A stretch of 64,000 bases of DNA. Source: Linanthus parryae (Eukaryota > Streptophyta > Magnoliopsida > Ericales > Polemoniaceae). Shown in pieces: positions 11,103 to 24,405 of the stretch (positions are counted from its first letter, which is position 1; each line of letters starts with the position of its first letter). The translations under genes were made by a program, and so were the position numbers. The notes beneath the pieces are model-generated. The model did not search any database, was not told the origin of the DNA, and was given only the letters and a program-made list of their open reading frames with translations. The DNA is taken from the NCBI GenBank assembly GCA_023055425.1, contig JALGPY010000002.1, forward strand, positions 49,251,321 to 49,315,320, in the 5' to 3' direction.

Positions 11103-14100
11103 AAATTTAAAAGACTGATTATAATCAAATCGGGTTATAATCCGAGATACAAAACATGCACTAAAACATCATGTATGCGTTCACATTTAGGGTCGTTGCT
11201 TCTTCCGCTTGACCTCTTGCAGTTCCAATATGATTCCCATGAACCAAAGTCATCGGGTTGAATTGAACCATACAATAAAGTTAACGTACACGGCTAAACA
11301 TAAATTTGCTTACATTGCTGACTACCCAAAATTTCTAGCATCATTCTAATTAACTATTTGGTTCCCGCGGTCACCCGGGTGTGATTGTTACATTTTAGTA
11401 GACTTTATATGAATGCCAAAAGTTAAGAAGATAAACCCTATAGAAATAAATAAAAAGTGCCCTTGTGGGGGGATTAAGACAATTGCAAGTAGCAATCGCT
11501 GATCATGATTGATCTCAATTTGGACAAGTGACGCGATAATTATACAATTATGAACCAATAATTCCCCGCCACATATCCTAAAAACCGTGATACTAATAAT
11601 ACAATAACGTGTCAACATTATCATATATTAGCCCTCTCCTAGTTATTTGAGTATTTTCTTTGGTTGGGGGTCCAAAATAGTGAGATGTGGTGAAGTATCA
11701 AAGTCTATCCAGCTAATTGGGATGTGAAATCATATACTCTTCTTGATAAAGTACGTCTGGATTAGTTCCTCAACATCATAGGCATGTTCTATGGCTCAAC
11801 TTTCTAGTTTGAGAAAGAATAGAAAAATTAATCTATATTTGGATCCTTTGAAGGTCTTTTTCACGGGGTATCTGCATTAGCGTGGTCCTTCAAGGTGTCA
11901 TTTCATTGGGTATCTTCTGCATACCTTTTGTTATTTGATATCCGAATAATATTGAAAGAGATATGTCTTCTACTTGAGATCTAATGTATGAACCCACATT
12001 CTTTTTTATTGAGAAGAAAAAATGCTACGATTATAGCGATTTCTCGAGAAAATCGCTATAAATGCAGCAATTTTCATGGACTTCATGTATCGATATAGTC
12101 GGACTGTCAAGACGGTTTAAAGGAAGCATTTCAGGACGATGATGGTAAATAATAACTCGATTAATATTTACCCACAAAACATAATAGTTACAAAATATTT
12201 CTTCCAACAAATGCATACATGCATGGCGTTTGAATAAAAGCCGAACCTACGAGAAACAACATTGTGAAACATGTACTATTTCAGTTACTAAGGCGCGTAC
12301 AATGCAATAATAGAATATATGCATAAGGTATAGGTATATGTATGTATTCATTTTGGAACATGCAGATGCAGGTACGTACCATCAAGGTCACATTCACATA
12401 TATATATTTGGATCGACTGCTGGGGTAAGCAATGGCACATGGTTTTGTACGTCTTGTATCCCTCTATTTGTTTGAAATTGGCTAACTTGTGGGGCACCGA
12501 TCACATGCCAATGTGCAACATATACGTAATTGAACATGACCCACGAAATAGAGGTTTAAATGGATGGGAAAAGAACCGCTGGTGTGTGCTGTGGAGATTA
12601 AGCACCGCCACATAAGAAGACTACCATACTATGATTCTGAACATACACTTGTACAAAAGGTCAATCTTAGCAGTTAGAACCAAAATCATACTATTAACCT
12701 TAAACATTCTGTCCACCATCACAATGTGTGATAACTCGTTCACACGATAACCAACAATGTGTTCACGGGCTCGACTAAAATGGTATTTCAGAGACCATTA
12801 TAACGAACTCGCAGTTTAGTTCACAGAGCCTTGTAGACAGTTTATAGAATTATAGAATTCTTCAGTTGAGATATGGCGTGTAATAAAAAAAAAGGAGAAA
12901 AACCATCACAATCACATATATATATTTTCAACAAATTTTCGCAATGCCATATTTTGAACAAATTTATCAATGTTTCTATTAAAGAAGTCATTGAGATCCA
13001 AGTTGAGATTATTAGAAACCACCGCATTATATAATGCCCTCATAAGCATGGTAGTGTCACCTGCTCAAGCACAAGCCATCTTCATTTGCCTAGTAAGTGA
13101 CAGAAAGCTCCTCCACTGTGTTCACAGTTTTCGGTGCTCTAATTATGTTATGAATATTTACACATCCAAAATAGACATATGAAAACAAATCATAGTAACT
13201 ATGTTACATGGGCTCAGGTGTAGGTGTCTTGTTGGGTGTGTTATTGAAACTCATAAGCCAATGATGATTTCCTTTCCATTTCCATGAATTACACAATGCA
13301 GAGCAGGGGTATAAGTATATACCCCTGCTCTATTAAATAGCAATTCCTAACATTCGATTTAGTTTTGATTTGCTAAATGATTTATCTCTGCTTACGTATT
13401 TCTAATGTTGTAATGGCCGTAGAGAGGACAGCTTAAGATGAGCTCAGTCGACAATAATAATTGAAGTACTATGTTGTATATATCCAAATCATTAACTTTA
13501 TTATTTAGTATGATGGATATATACAAATTATACATATTTATACTTAATTAAATTTAATGTTGAATCAAGAGACTGTCGATACAGTTTAATCATTAGTGTC
13601 CGTCACTTGGAAGCGGATCGAGTTGTCATGAATACCGTTTACACAGCATTCTTGCGCGCTATATAGGTCAATGACGCTTAGTGCAACCAGACGGTTAAGA
13701 AAGATATTTACGAATCTTTCTAGCATTTTTTTTGGCAAACTCTTCTGTCATTAAAACTATTTTTACGCTGAAGTCTCGAATTTTTTTTGAAGTTTTTTGT
13801 ATGAAAGAGTTTGGACCTTTGGATGGCAATCTATAGGACAATCTAATTAATCACTAAAGTTCATGTAGTTCTGGTAACATTTTTAAGTTATCGAGTCACT
13901 GACTACTCCGTTGAGTCGTTGAATAAGTATTCGATGTATCGTACAATCAAAAGTCTTCTTCAGTAGCAATAGTCAAACACTTCTATTTCGGTCAAAACAA
14001 AATAATGATAAATCCATGTAGAAGTCTAACCAGAATCTCAGGGTTTTAGTTTTGAGAACCAAACTGCAGTTAGATTTAGGTTTGAACAAGTCAAATGCTA

Positions 14101-14533
14101 TTGTATGATCCTCATCACATTTCTTTAAATACCATATTGCAACTTGCAAGTTCTATTTGATAAACTTTGAAGGATACCTCTACTGAGGATGACATGCAGA
14201 GTTCACTTATCCAGCCTATTTACATCCAAAAATGTGTTTGACCTTTTTGCAATCACACATTCGTATTAACTCTTTAATACTTAATTGATTCATACTTATT
14301 TCTCAAAAAAAAAAAAAAAAATTGATTCATACTTGACAAGAATCTCCCAAAGAAAAAAGAAACAAAAATAAAAAATAAACAAATAAAAAAATAAAAAATT
14401 AAAAAATTAAGAATCCCGCAATCTAGTTCCATGTTAACTTTTTAATACGTGTTTGATACATACTTTATACGAATTTGCTCAAGAAAGGAAACAGGAAAAA
14501 AAAGCCAATAAATCAAACCCTTCATAAAACATG
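11103..14533. other. AT-rich intergenic DNA
   Basis: No gene is supported. It holds a 29-bp near-perfect palindrome centred on CTCGAG at 12032-12060, a repeat shared with 54944-55515 (see 13321-13905), and an A/T-rich low-complexity stretch around 14300-14410. Confidence 0.5.
13321..13905 (+). repeat. dispersed repeat, copy 1 (pair with 54944-55515)
   Basis: About 570 bp align by eye with 54944-55515 in the same orientation. Shared blocks include ACAGCTTAAGATGAGCTC, TTGAAGTACTATGTT and CGGATCGAGTTGTCAT. Indels are frequent. There is no open frame and no terminal inverted repeat. It may be an old non-autonomous element or a remnant of a segmental duplication. Confidence 0.7.
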
Positions 14534-14773
14534 ATTCATACCTCAAGGTGAGAGTGGGCCGCTACGGGTTTAGAACGGGCTGAAAGAGAGGGGGCTCGGG
14601 ATGGGCCGGGTCATGATGTGGAGAATTTGAACCCACACGGACCCGGGCCATATTAAAAATTACTGAAAAAGAAAAAAAATAGGCTGTTTTGAAGCAGGCT
14701 GAATCAGTCGGGGGGGGGGGGGGTTTACAGGTCATGCCAATATGTACCCGGGGCAGGCTGGGGGCCGGGTAGG

Positions 14774-15004
14774 TGTTACCCCCGGGTAACGATCGGGCAC
14801 ACACACACCCACACACAAAAATAAAACACTAAAAGATATATTTCTTCTTGATTGCTTAATAAGTTCGGTGATTACATCTCTTTGAATAGCTGAACTGCCC
14901 TAACATAACCTAACCCTAGACCTAACGGGCCAAGCCCGAATTATTAGTTAAATAAATAACGCGATAAATAAATATTAAATAATATTGATACGCTACCCGT
15001 ATCA
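14774..15004 (-). repeat. 3' LTR of layer-2 element
   Basis: It starts TGTTACCCCCGGG and ends CCCGTATCA on the plus strand, is 231 bp, and is closely similar to 32112-32341. On the minus strand it is preceded by the polypurine tract. Confidence 0.85.
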
Positions 15005-15022
15005 ACTCCCCCACACTTGAAA
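15005..15022 (-). other. polypurine tract of layer-2 element
   Basis: The minus strand reads TTTTCAAGTGTGGGGGAGT directly before the LTR start TGATACGGG. This is the plus-strand priming site of the element. The upstream CCTTGAGGACAAGG is also common just inside the 3' LTR of plant LTR elements. Confidence 0.8.
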
Positions 15023-16071
15023 ATCGCCTTGTCCTCAAGGCGGATGTTAAAAATTGCCAACAGTCTTGCCCGAATAAAATTGACGACGAACGGCCTTGAA
15101 ATCCTTGTTTTGTAGTCCCATTTCACTATTAAGGTGAAATACTTCATGCCCAAAATCATTAGGCCCAAATAGAAAAAGAGACCAACTTAACGAATTTGGC
15201 CTAAATGTAAAATTCGGCCAAAATGGAATAATCAGTCGATCTAGTGAGAGTTTAACCCAAATGGGTTTTGAACCCTATCTTCTTTCAAAAGAAAAAACCA
15301 AGGACGAGCTTCTCCCGTCCCTTTTAGCAGGCGGCTATGGGGTGAAGGTCATAGGTCGTAGGGATGTTGGAATAGGTGCCCTAGAGGCAATCTATTGTTT
15401 AGTATGAACAATGTTATTGGCTGGAATATTCATTTATATATTGTGATATTTAATATAATGAAGTCCTTAGCAATGTGTTGTTTATCTTAAATATCCCTAG
15501 TCAAATATGTTGATGAATAGGACGATCAAATATAGACTGGTATGTGTGTAGATTGATATGGAGATATCAAGTCTAACACAAGGGTATGCATTAGGAGTAA
15601 TGGCATACTGGATTGACCCACGACGAGAAGGATACATTAGATTATGTTAAAGTCACTATCGCTTCTCGTAGTGCTAATATAATTGCAATCCTTAGACTTG
15701 AAGTCACTAGATACTCTAGTGGTGAAATATCGTGCTTTGATGTTATCAAACATTACACCGTAACTGGATAATTATAAAGATAGCTATCGGGCATGATAGG
15801 AAGCAAGCTTAGAGATCGTAGTGATGTAGAGAGGATTTGTCCCTCCCACATAATGGGAGCATATATCCACGGCCACTTGAGGAATGAAGCTTATTGAATG
15901 TCTGGCCAGACTCAGATTAATCAATATGGAGATACTGATTTTATCTGCTTGCATAAGCATATTCCCAGGATCGAGGAACTATGGATTGGATATACGAGTG
16001 AGACTATTTATGTCTCGTGTCCAATCCGGATATGGAGACAAAGGGATAGTGCAATATGTAATATTTGGCAC

Positions 16072-16335
16072 TAAAGAATTTAAGAGTGATGTGAATAACT
16101 TGCTTAATTTTTATTCATAGTATGGGGTGACTATATATACAAGTTTACAGGTCCTAAATATGAAATATTGTACAATGAAGATCCGTATTCAGCTCTTTGA
16201 TTACGGTCCATGATATAGGAAGGAAATTAAAAGCTACCTAATTAACTCCTAAACTTTTGGGTATAATATGTAAATCAGGACTGCCTTGATGAACGTTTCC
16301 AATCCAGACTCCAATCTTGATTTAATCTACCAACA
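16072..16335 (-). repeat. 3' LTR of copia B
   Basis: 264 bp, ending ATCTACCAACA on the plus strand, equal in length to the partner at 30813-31076. Confidence 0.9.
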
Positions 16336-16341
16336 CCCCCC

Positions 16342-16812
16342 TCAAGCTGGACTATAGATGTTGATTAGTCTGAGCTTGTTCACAAGTGAATCAAACATAT
16401 GTTCTGCGAGGCCTTTTGTGAGAATATCTGCAAGTTGCTGAGAAGTGGGAACATACTCTATGCTGATAATTTCTTTTTCAAGCTTCTCTATAATGAAGTG
16501 TCGATCGACCTCCACATGTTTTGTCCTGTCATGGTGGACAGGATTGTGAGCAATATTAATGGCTGACTTGTTATCACAATAGATATGCATAGGCCCCTCA
16601 TATCTTATCTTCAAGTCTTCCATAAGTCTTCTGATCCATATGCCTTCGCATACACCATGAGCCACAGCTCCATATTCAGCTTTTGTACTACTTCTTGCCA
16701 CGACCGTTTGTTTCTTGCTGCGCCAAGTAACTAGATTTCTCCATAAGAATGCGCAGTACCGAGATGTGGACTTCCTGTCATCAATTGAGCCAGCCCAATC
16801 AACATCAGTAAA
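16342..16812 (-). pseudogene. copia B RNase H, C-terminal part
   Basis: This is the C-terminal half of the copia RNase H. It has WRSKKQ, the acidic-site region ARSSTKAEYGA, YCDNKSAINIAHNPV and the HDRTKHVEVDRHF block, then ends NKLRLINIYSPA with a stop just inside the 3' LTR. The upstream part of the domain lies at 27412, on the other side of the inserted element A. Rejoined, the protein would continue directly across the GTAAA target duplication. It is non-functional here because of the insertion and pol stops. Confidence 0.85.
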
Positions 16813-18237
16813 TGTTGGGTTTTGACGTAGGTAACGCAGCGGAATAACAAAAATTTAATCCTACTCAAATCCCACCAAGGATCACAGGAAGAGATGTCAT
16901 AACATGATTAGGGTCATAGAAGATGTGTACCTTTTGATTTGTGAGATCACACGAAGAATGATGTCCTCGTCTCTACGGTTGATCCACGTCTAGAGGTGAG
17001 ATCTAGATTCTTCCTTCAAACAAGTGCTAGCTTGAACCCGGAGGAAGAGGGAAGAAGATCAAAGCAACAAAGCACAAAAGGGGGCTCGGGCCACCTTTTG
17101 CCGTCGGGTAGAGGGGGCGGACGGGGCTAGGTTTCGGCCTAGCTCTTGTCTTGCTCTCTCTTTTGCTCTCTCCCACTCCTTTGTTATGTCTAATAATAAC
17201 TCATATGGGAAGGAAGCTAGAGCCTCTTATATATATCCTCCAACAACTCCTTGTTGTTTCCATATAAGAGTTTCGTGTTCTAGTAGGACTAGAACTATTC
17301 CCTTCCTTGCAAATTAGTCCTACTAAGTTTGCAAGGTGTTGCACAATGATCCTTCTATTAATTAATCTATATTAATTAAACCCAAATCTAGCTCTACTCT
17401 ATTTGACATGTGACCCCATAGGTTTCTATATCGTTGGTAGTAACTATTACTAACATGGAGCGGTGTCTAGCAACACATCCTTGCCACCCAACCCATAGAA
17501 ATAGTCAGTGATCCCGACAAACCTTTGTGCCCAATATGTCATATTGCATTATCCCTTTGTCTCCATATCCGGATTGGACACGAGACATAAATAGTCACAC
17601 TCGTATATCCAATCCATAGTTCCTCGATCCTGGGAATATGCTTATGCTTGCAGATAACATTAATATCTCTATATTAATTTATCTGAGTCTGGCCAGACAT
17701 TCAATAAGCCTCATCCCTCGAGTGGCCGTGAATATTTACCCCCATTATGTGGGAGGGACAAATCCTATCTACATAACTACGATCTCTAAGCTTGCTTCCT
17801 ATCACGCCCGATAGCCACCTTTATGATTACCCAGTTACGGTGTAACGTTTGATAACATCAAAGCGCAATATTTCACAACTAGAGTATCTAGTGATTTCAA
17901 GTCCAAGGATTGCAATAATATTAGCACTACGAAAAGCGATTGTGACTTCACATAATCTAATGTATCCTTTTCGTCGTGGGTCAATCTAGTATGTCATTAC
18001 TCCTAATGCATACCCATGTGTTAGAATTGATATCTCCATATCAGTCTATCCACATACTAGTCTATATTTGATTGTCATATTAATCAATATAATGGACTAG
18101 GGATATTTAAGATAAATAACACATTTTATCTAAGGACTTCATTATATTAAATATCGCCATAAATAATAAATGAATATTCTAGCCAAAACATTGTTCATAC
18201 TAAATCTACGATTGCCTCTAGGGCATCTATTCCAACA
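16813..18237 (-). repeat. 3' LTR of Angela element A
   Basis: 1425 bp, TGTTGGGTTTTGACG to CTATTCCAACA on the plus strand. Near-identical to 25987-27411. Confidence 0.93.
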
Positions 18238-18255
18238 GTCTCCCACTTGCACTAG
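18238..18255 (-). other. polypurine tract of element A
   Basis: The minus strand reads TAGTGCAAGTGGGAGAC immediately before the 3' LTR. Purine-rich AAGTGGGAGA is the typical copia plus-strand primer. Confidence 0.75.
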
Positions 18256-18257
18256 AG

Positions 18258-19160
18258 TCAATCTGGCGCATCTCGTATGCCTATAGATCTGGCGTGCCCT
18301 TCATGCTTTCGCTGCGTAAGAGGTTTCGTGAGCGGATCTGACACGTTGTTATCTGTCGGAATCTTGCACATCTTCACATCTCCTCGATCGATCATATCAC
18401 GAATAAGATGGAATCTCCTAAGTACATGCTTTGACTTTTGGTGCGATCTTGGTTCCTTCGCCTGTGCGATTGCCCCAGAGTTGTCACAGTACAACTCTAT
18501 GGGATCCACTATGCTAGGGATCACACCGAGCTCAGCGATAAACTTCTTTATCCATACTGCCTCTTTAGCCGCTTCCGCGGCAGCAATGTACTCAGCTTCT
18601 GTTGTAGAATCAGCAACTGTGCCTTGCTTGGAACTCTTCCAGCTCACAGCTCCTCCATTCAGGCAAAACACGTATCCAGACTGCGATCTGTAATCATCCT
18701 TGTCGGTTTGGAAGCTCGCGTCAGTGTAACCCTTTACACTTAGCTCTTCCATACCTCCAAATATCAAGAATACATCCTTAGTTCTTCTCAAGTACTTTAG
18801 GATGTTCTTGACAGCAATCCAGTGACTCTCACCCGGATTGGACTGGTATCTGTTCACCATACTCAACGCGTATGATACGTCTGGTCTAGTACACAGCATG
18901 GCGTACATGATGGATCCTATGGCCGAAGCATAGGGTATCCTGCTCATGCGGTCCTTCTCCATCTCATTGGAGGGACAGTCATTCTTGGAAAGAATGACTC
19001 CATGTGACATGGGCAAGAATCCCTTCTTGGAATCTTGCATGTTGAACCTCTTCAACACCTTGTCAATATATGTACTCTGACTTAGGCCAAGCAACCTTTT
19101 AGATCTATCTCTATAGATCTTTATACCCAGTATATAGGCTGCGTCTCCTAAGTCTTTCAT
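18258..19160 (-). pseudogene. element A reverse transcriptase end and RNase H
   Basis: 300 residues start at MKDLGDAAYILGIKIYRD, the reverse-transcriptase thumb region, followed by YASAIGSIMYAMLCTRPDVS. The RNase H then runs GYTDASFQTDKDDYRSQSGY, ADSTTEAEYIAAAEAAKE and LYCDNSGAIAQAKEPRSHQK, and holds the expected D, E and D residues. The stretch continues in the same frame as the upstream piece at 19194 and is separated from it by two stop codons about 35 bp apart, so the start seen here is not a natural one. It is the 3' end of the polyprotein and overlaps the region next to the polypurine tract. Confidence 0.9.
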
Positions 19161-19193
19161 CGCAAATCACTTTCCTAGCCAATCTTTAACAGA

Positions 19194-20387
19194 TTACAGA
19201 GTAGGAATATCATTGCCAATGATTAGTATGTCATCTACATACAGGACCAGAAATACTATAGAGCTCCCACTAACCTTCTTGTAAACACAAGGCTCATCTT
19301 CGTTCTTGATGAAGCCAAACTCTTTGACCGCGTCATCAAAACGTCGATTCCAGCTCCTAGAAGCTTGCTTTAATCCATAAATGGACCTTGGCAGCTTACA
19401 GACTTTATTGGCATTCTCTGGATCCTCAAAACCCTCTGGTTGTGTCATGTACACATCCTCAAGGAGGTTCCCATAAAGGAACGCTGTTTTGACATCCATT
19501 TGCCAAATTTCATAGTCGTAGTATGCTGCAATAGCAAGTAAGATTCGAATGGATTTAGTCATGGCGACCGGTGAAAAGGTCTCATCATAGTCAATACCAT
19601 GAATTTGTCTATAACCTTTGGCCACCAATCGGCCCTTATAGGCAACTACTTTTCCATCCATGTCGGTCTTCTTCTTGAAGACCCACTTGCACCCTATGGG
19701 TCGAGCCCCTTCGGGTGGTTCCACCAAAGTCCATACTTTGTTGGTGTACATGGAATCCATTTCGGATCTCATGGCTTCTAGCCACTTCTTAGAGTCTGGG
19801 CCATTCATGGCTTCTCCATAGGTTGCAGGCTCATCTTCCATGAGTGGTACGTCATTGGGCTCAGTCACGAGAAGTCCATACCTCTCTGGCTCATGACGCA
19901 CTCTTCCTGATCTACGGAGTTCCTGTGTTACCTGAATAGGTTCTTCCACAACTTCTTGTGGTTCCTGTTCATGTTCCATTATCGGTTCAGTGGTTTGTGG
20001 TTCATGAATTTCTTCAAGTTCTACAACCCTCCCACTTGCTTCTTTAGAGACTAACTCTCTTTCTAGAAACACGCCGGTCCGAGCAACGAACACTTTGTTC
20101 TCGGTAGGGTTATAGAAGTAATATCCTTTAGTCTCTTTAGGATATCCCACAAACTTACACTTATCCGCTTTAGGCCCAAGCTTGTCTGTTTGTAAACGCT
20201 TTACATAGACGTCGCAGCCCCAAATCTTCATAAGCGACACTATGGGACGCTTCCCAGTCCATATCTCATATGGCGTCTTCATGACTGATTTGGATGGAAC
20301 ACGGTTAATGGTAAAAGCTGCCGTCATTAGAGCATGTCCCCAAAAGGATATCGGAAGATCTGTTTGAGACATCATAGATCGCACCAT
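19194..20387 (-). pseudogene. element A integrase end and reverse transcriptase
   Basis: 397 residues. Residues 1-100 are the integrase C-terminal region (ISFWGHALMTAAFTINRVPS, then TPYEIWTGKRP and GCDVYVKR). A spacer rich in E, P and Q follows. Reverse transcriptase begins near GCKWVFKKKTDMDGKV and shows RLVAKGYRQIHGIDYDETFS, MDVKTAFLYGNL, IYGLKQASRSWNRRFD and the catalytic LYVDDILII. It ends in a stop after NDIPTL, inside reverse transcriptase. The upstream integrase core continues in frame across a single stop at 20505. Confidence 0.92.
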
Positions 20388-20504
20388 ATCTAATAGAGTG
20401 CGGTTCCTCCTTTCAGATACACTATTCCATTGTGGTGTTCCAGGTGGAGTGAGCTGGGATACTATCCCACACTCTCTAAGATACTCATCAAACTCTTGGC
20501 TTAA

Positions 20505-21698
20505 TTATTCTCCTCCACGATCCGATCGTAGGGATTTAATACTCTTGCCAAGTTGCTTCTCTACTTCATTCTTGAATTCCTTGAACAATATAAAGGATTC
20601 AGATTTGGCCTTCATAAGGTATACAAATCCATATCTACTGAAACCATCAGTAAATGTGATGAAGTAGATATAACCACCTCTGGCAGGCGTGGGGAATGGT
20701 CCGCATACATCAGTATGTATGAGTGCCAATAACTCACTAGTCCGCTCTCCTTTCTTATTGAAAGGGGACTTTGTCATTTTTCCTAATAAACAGGATTCAC
20801 ATGTCTCACATGATTCTAAATCAAATGAGTCTAGAAGTCCATCCTTATGGAGTCTAGATATGCGTTTCTCATTTATATGGCCTAAACGACAGTGCCATAG
20901 ATATGTAGGATTTAAATCATTAGTTTTAATCCTTTTAATATTTATGTTATAGATTAGATTATTTAGATCAAGGGTACACAATCCATTAGACAAATGCGCA
21001 CTACAATAGTGCATACTATCAAAATAAATGGAGCAACACTTGTCCTTTATTGAAATAGAAAAACCTTTCTCGTCCAAACAAGAAACGGAAATAATGTTTC
21101 TGCTCATAGCAGGCACATAAAAGCAATTGTCTAATTCTAAAATAAGTCCAGAAGGCAAAGATAGCTCATAAACGCCTACAGCTAATGCAGCAACCTTTGC
21201 TCCATTCCCGACGCGCAAGTCTATCTCCCCTTTTCGCAATCTTCTACTTCTTTTCAAATCCTGCACATTACGACAAATGTGAGAACCACATCCGGTATCC
21301 AATACCCAGGATGATGAAATAGAGAGATTGACGTCTATAACATAAACACCTGGTGGTGGTGGAATCACTATTCCAAGCTTCTTATCCTCCAGATATTTAG
21401 GGCAATTCCTCCTCCAGTGACCCGGCTGGCTGCAGTAGTGACACTCACCTTTAGCCACGCCTCCACTAGGCTTTAGGGCTTCCTTGGATTTCGCAACTTT
21501 CTTGCGTTTTCCTTTTGAAGTAGATGCAACTGACTTGCCCTTCTTCTTGTGCACCATCATTATGGCTTTGCCCTTGCCTTTATTGATGCTTTGCTCAGCT
21601 GTCTTTAGCATGTTCAATAGGTCTGGCAAAGACTTGTTGATCTCATTCATATTATAGTTCATAATGAACTGATTATAACTGTCAGGCAACGATTGCAA
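20505..21698 (-). pseudogene. element A gag end, protease and integrase core
   Basis: 397 residues. The gag C-terminus has the zinc knuckle CHYCSQPGHWRRNC at about residues 86-99. Protease has LDTGCGSHIC (D-T-G). GAG-pre-integrase shows LWHCRLGHINEKRI and CESCLLGKMTKSPF. The integrase core begins HTDVCGPFPTP and continues FITFTDGFSRYGFVYLM to SLRSDRGGE, then an in-frame TAA. About 1 bp of frameshift near 21715 separates it from the gag start at 22156. The reading frame resumes downstream after the TAA with LSQEFDEYLRECGIVSQLTP. Confidence 0.92.
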
Positions 21699-21826
21699 GG
21701 GAACCCCAGTCTCTCAAGAATCTCTATGTACCCGATCATTCGGAGTACATGAGGGCCTACTGGATTCCCCTCTGCAAGACTGCTTTTGAACAATGATTTA
21801 GACACTTCATAGCGCTCATGCCTTGC

Positions 21827-22156
21827 CTATTCCTGAAACAATTGTTTCAAGTGTCTGATCATATCATAGGCTTCCATGTTCTCGTGTTGCTTCTGAAGCT
21901 CACCAGTCATGGTACAAAGCATGAGGCAAGTCACGTCATTAGAATCATCAATATGTTTCTGACGTGCCCTTACTTCCGCTAGTAGAGACTCATCTTGTGG
22001 TGGGTCTGGAATTGGAGTGTCCAAGACGTACAACTTCTTTTCTTGCTTGAGGACAATCCTCAAGTTTCTGTACCAGTCAAGGAAATTTGTTCCAGACAGT
22101 TTATCCTTCTCAAGGACAGATCGTAGGGATGAACTCGATGCGTTGTTGTTTGCCAT
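21827..22156 (-). pseudogene. element A gag, N-terminal part
   Basis: 110 codons begin MANNNASSSSLRSVLEKDKL and include GTNFLDWYRNLRIVLKQEKK, the typical gag start of Angela-type copia. It ends in a premature TAG after HLKQLFQE. The natural gag would continue to the zinc knuckle at about 21440. The start ATG is only 27 bp from the inserted solo LTR at 22184, which separates it from the element's own promoter. Confidence 0.88.
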
Positions 22157-22183
22157 TTGGAATTCTACAAAACGAGAAATATG

Positions 22184-24400
22184 TGATAACCCCGTTTACG
22201 GAGTTATATTTATACTTGAAAACTTATCGTTTTGCGTGATTTCCGGGTTATTTGTATGAGAAATAGGCTGTGATCTTGAGAAGTTTGTATCCTAGAGCTT
22301 AGTGTGCTTAATCGTCAAGTCCGGGCGTTTTCTATTTTATTTGAGCTATTTTTGTCATATTTTATGCCCGGTATTGGTAGTTGTTTGATTCTCAGGTACC
22401 GGAGGCTCGGAGTACGATAACGTAGGAAAGATGAACTTCGAAAACGGAAAAAAAGCTCGAGAAAATTGATGAGGAGAATGAATAGAGGAGTTTCAAAGAG
22501 AAATAACAAGTTGGTGCAGCTTGAGTTCCAAGATGTAGCAGCGAAATAGAACCTGCTATCAATCCATGAAACTTCAAGCCAATCGAAGCAAGTACCATTG
22601 CCAACTACTAATTCTCCTAGCCTCCAATTAAACTTCACTATCAGACCATTAATAGCCATTTCCATCTATTAATCATCTCCTACATCACCAGCCACATAAC
22701 CTCCATCACTTAGCCTACAACCTGACCACCTATCAACCACAACTACCTTCATACCACCGACTGAACCCACCTGCAAATCAACCAATTTCACCACCTGAAA
22801 CCCGATAAAACCCAGCAACACTCAGCAATTGTCCTCTTCTCAGTACCGCTGCAAAAACAGAGCCAAAACCCAGCAGAGAAGAAGGGGATTGCAGACCCAA
22901 ATCAAGGCCGCAAATCAACCCAGCAAGAAGCAACAATCAAAGCCAATATCAGCAGCAACATCGCTGAAACAGAGAGAAGAGAAGAAAGCGCAAAACAGAG
23001 GTTCAATTCCCGATCAGAAACGCAACAAAGAAACAGAGCAGAAAAAAAAAAACGAATCAGAAGAGAAGAAAGACCACAAGAGAAATTGGAGGCTCTGATC
23101 GCACGATCAGTGGGAGAGGTCGCATGATCAGAGGAAGAAAGAAAAGAGCAAAACAAACTGCTTTGCGCGATCACAGCTCCTGGTCGCACGATCACAGCCT
23201 CAAGGAGATTCAGATCGCACGACCAGAGGCTTGATCGCGCGACCTACTGGGAGAAATAAAAGAAAAGAGACACGGGTCTTTTTGTTACAGCCCTAGGGGT
23301 TTAGAAGAGACTCCAACTTTCTTGGAGGAGCAATTGTGCAAAAGAGAAGTTTTTATTCCATCGGGTCAGAAGAAAAAAAGGGGGCTGTTATTCACAACGG
23401 GAGGAAATCATTCTAACAGAAGGAACGTGAAAAAAAAGAGGACGACGCCATTCATTGAAGAGAAAAAAGAAGAAGACGAGGAGGACGAAGGGGCTCAAGC
23501 TCGGATTCACGCCGAAGCTAGCATTGCGCGTTTGATCTCTTTCCCCACTCTTTTTATCATGTTTATGGAAGAACTAGTGTTGTTTGCCTACTCTATGAGT
23601 AGCTAAACCTCTCTAGCTAGATAGTTATGGAGAACTAGGGTTTGTTTAGAATTTTTGGATTTTTGTATTTGATTCATGTCTTGAACTCAATTCTACGTAT
23701 TGTTCTAGTTATTTGACAAGTTCTTGTTCTCAATTTCTTAGTTTGTATGGTTTGATCACCCAATACTTGCTAATTATCTAGGTTGTTGCACGACAGTGAA
23801 CGAACCCGGATTCGTGAAGAACGTTGTTGACATTCTCGTAGTTTCTTGAGACCGACAGGAGATAGAGACTTGAATGACCGTGTGTGGGTTGTTTCGGTTA
23901 GTCGTAGTTAGGATTGAGTGAAACCGGTGGACCGACAGGACCCGGTGAGCGAACCTGGCTAGCTGACTAGAACGTAACGGTAGACAGAGGTGGACCGACA
24001 GGACCCGAAGTAGACTGAAACGTAGATTTGCGTGAGATCGACAGAAGATCGTAATGAGTGTGACCCGGTATAACTAGACGTAGGTAGAGTGTTTCAAACC
24101 ATAGTCCGGAAATATCTAAATACCCTAGGGACCCTAAAACTATCTAGTGTTCTCCATATTCGTATTAATCAGAAAATTACAAAAATATTAGTTTAGTTCG
24201 TTTATTTAATTTCAGTCACTTGTTTGAGGGTGACGAACTCTTAAATCACAAATTTTTCCTACTGGTTACTTTAACTCTAAATTAATCGTTTAGCTAAATA
24301 ATCTAGAGACTGTCCCTGTGGGTTCGACAATCTGAGTTTTAATACTCAATCTTTATTACTTTGACCGTGCACTTGCGTATACACGTAAGAAATCGTGTCA
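22184..24400 (+). mobile_element. 2.2-kb solo LTR (innermost, layer 6)
   Basis: 2217 bp from TGATAACCCCGTTTACGG to AAATCGTGTCA, flanked by ATATG at 22179-22183 and 24401-24405. There is no second LTR and no internal domain, so it is a solo LTR. CCTGTGGGTTCGACAATCTG and TTGACCGTGCACTTGCG near the end resemble the ends of large plant Ty3/gypsy LTRs. Open frames inside are low-complexity K/E/Q-rich stretches and are not considered genes. It lies within the 5' leader of element A. Confidence 0.85.
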
Positions 24401-24405
24401 ATATG

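Noticed and set aside
12970..13182. 70-codon plus-strand open frame with LRSKLRLLETTALYNALISM
   Set aside because: Protein-like, but no family recognised and no exon borders; chance is more likely.
22829..23606. K/E/Q-rich open frames
   Set aside because: They lie wholly inside the 2.2-kb solo LTR and are low complexity.
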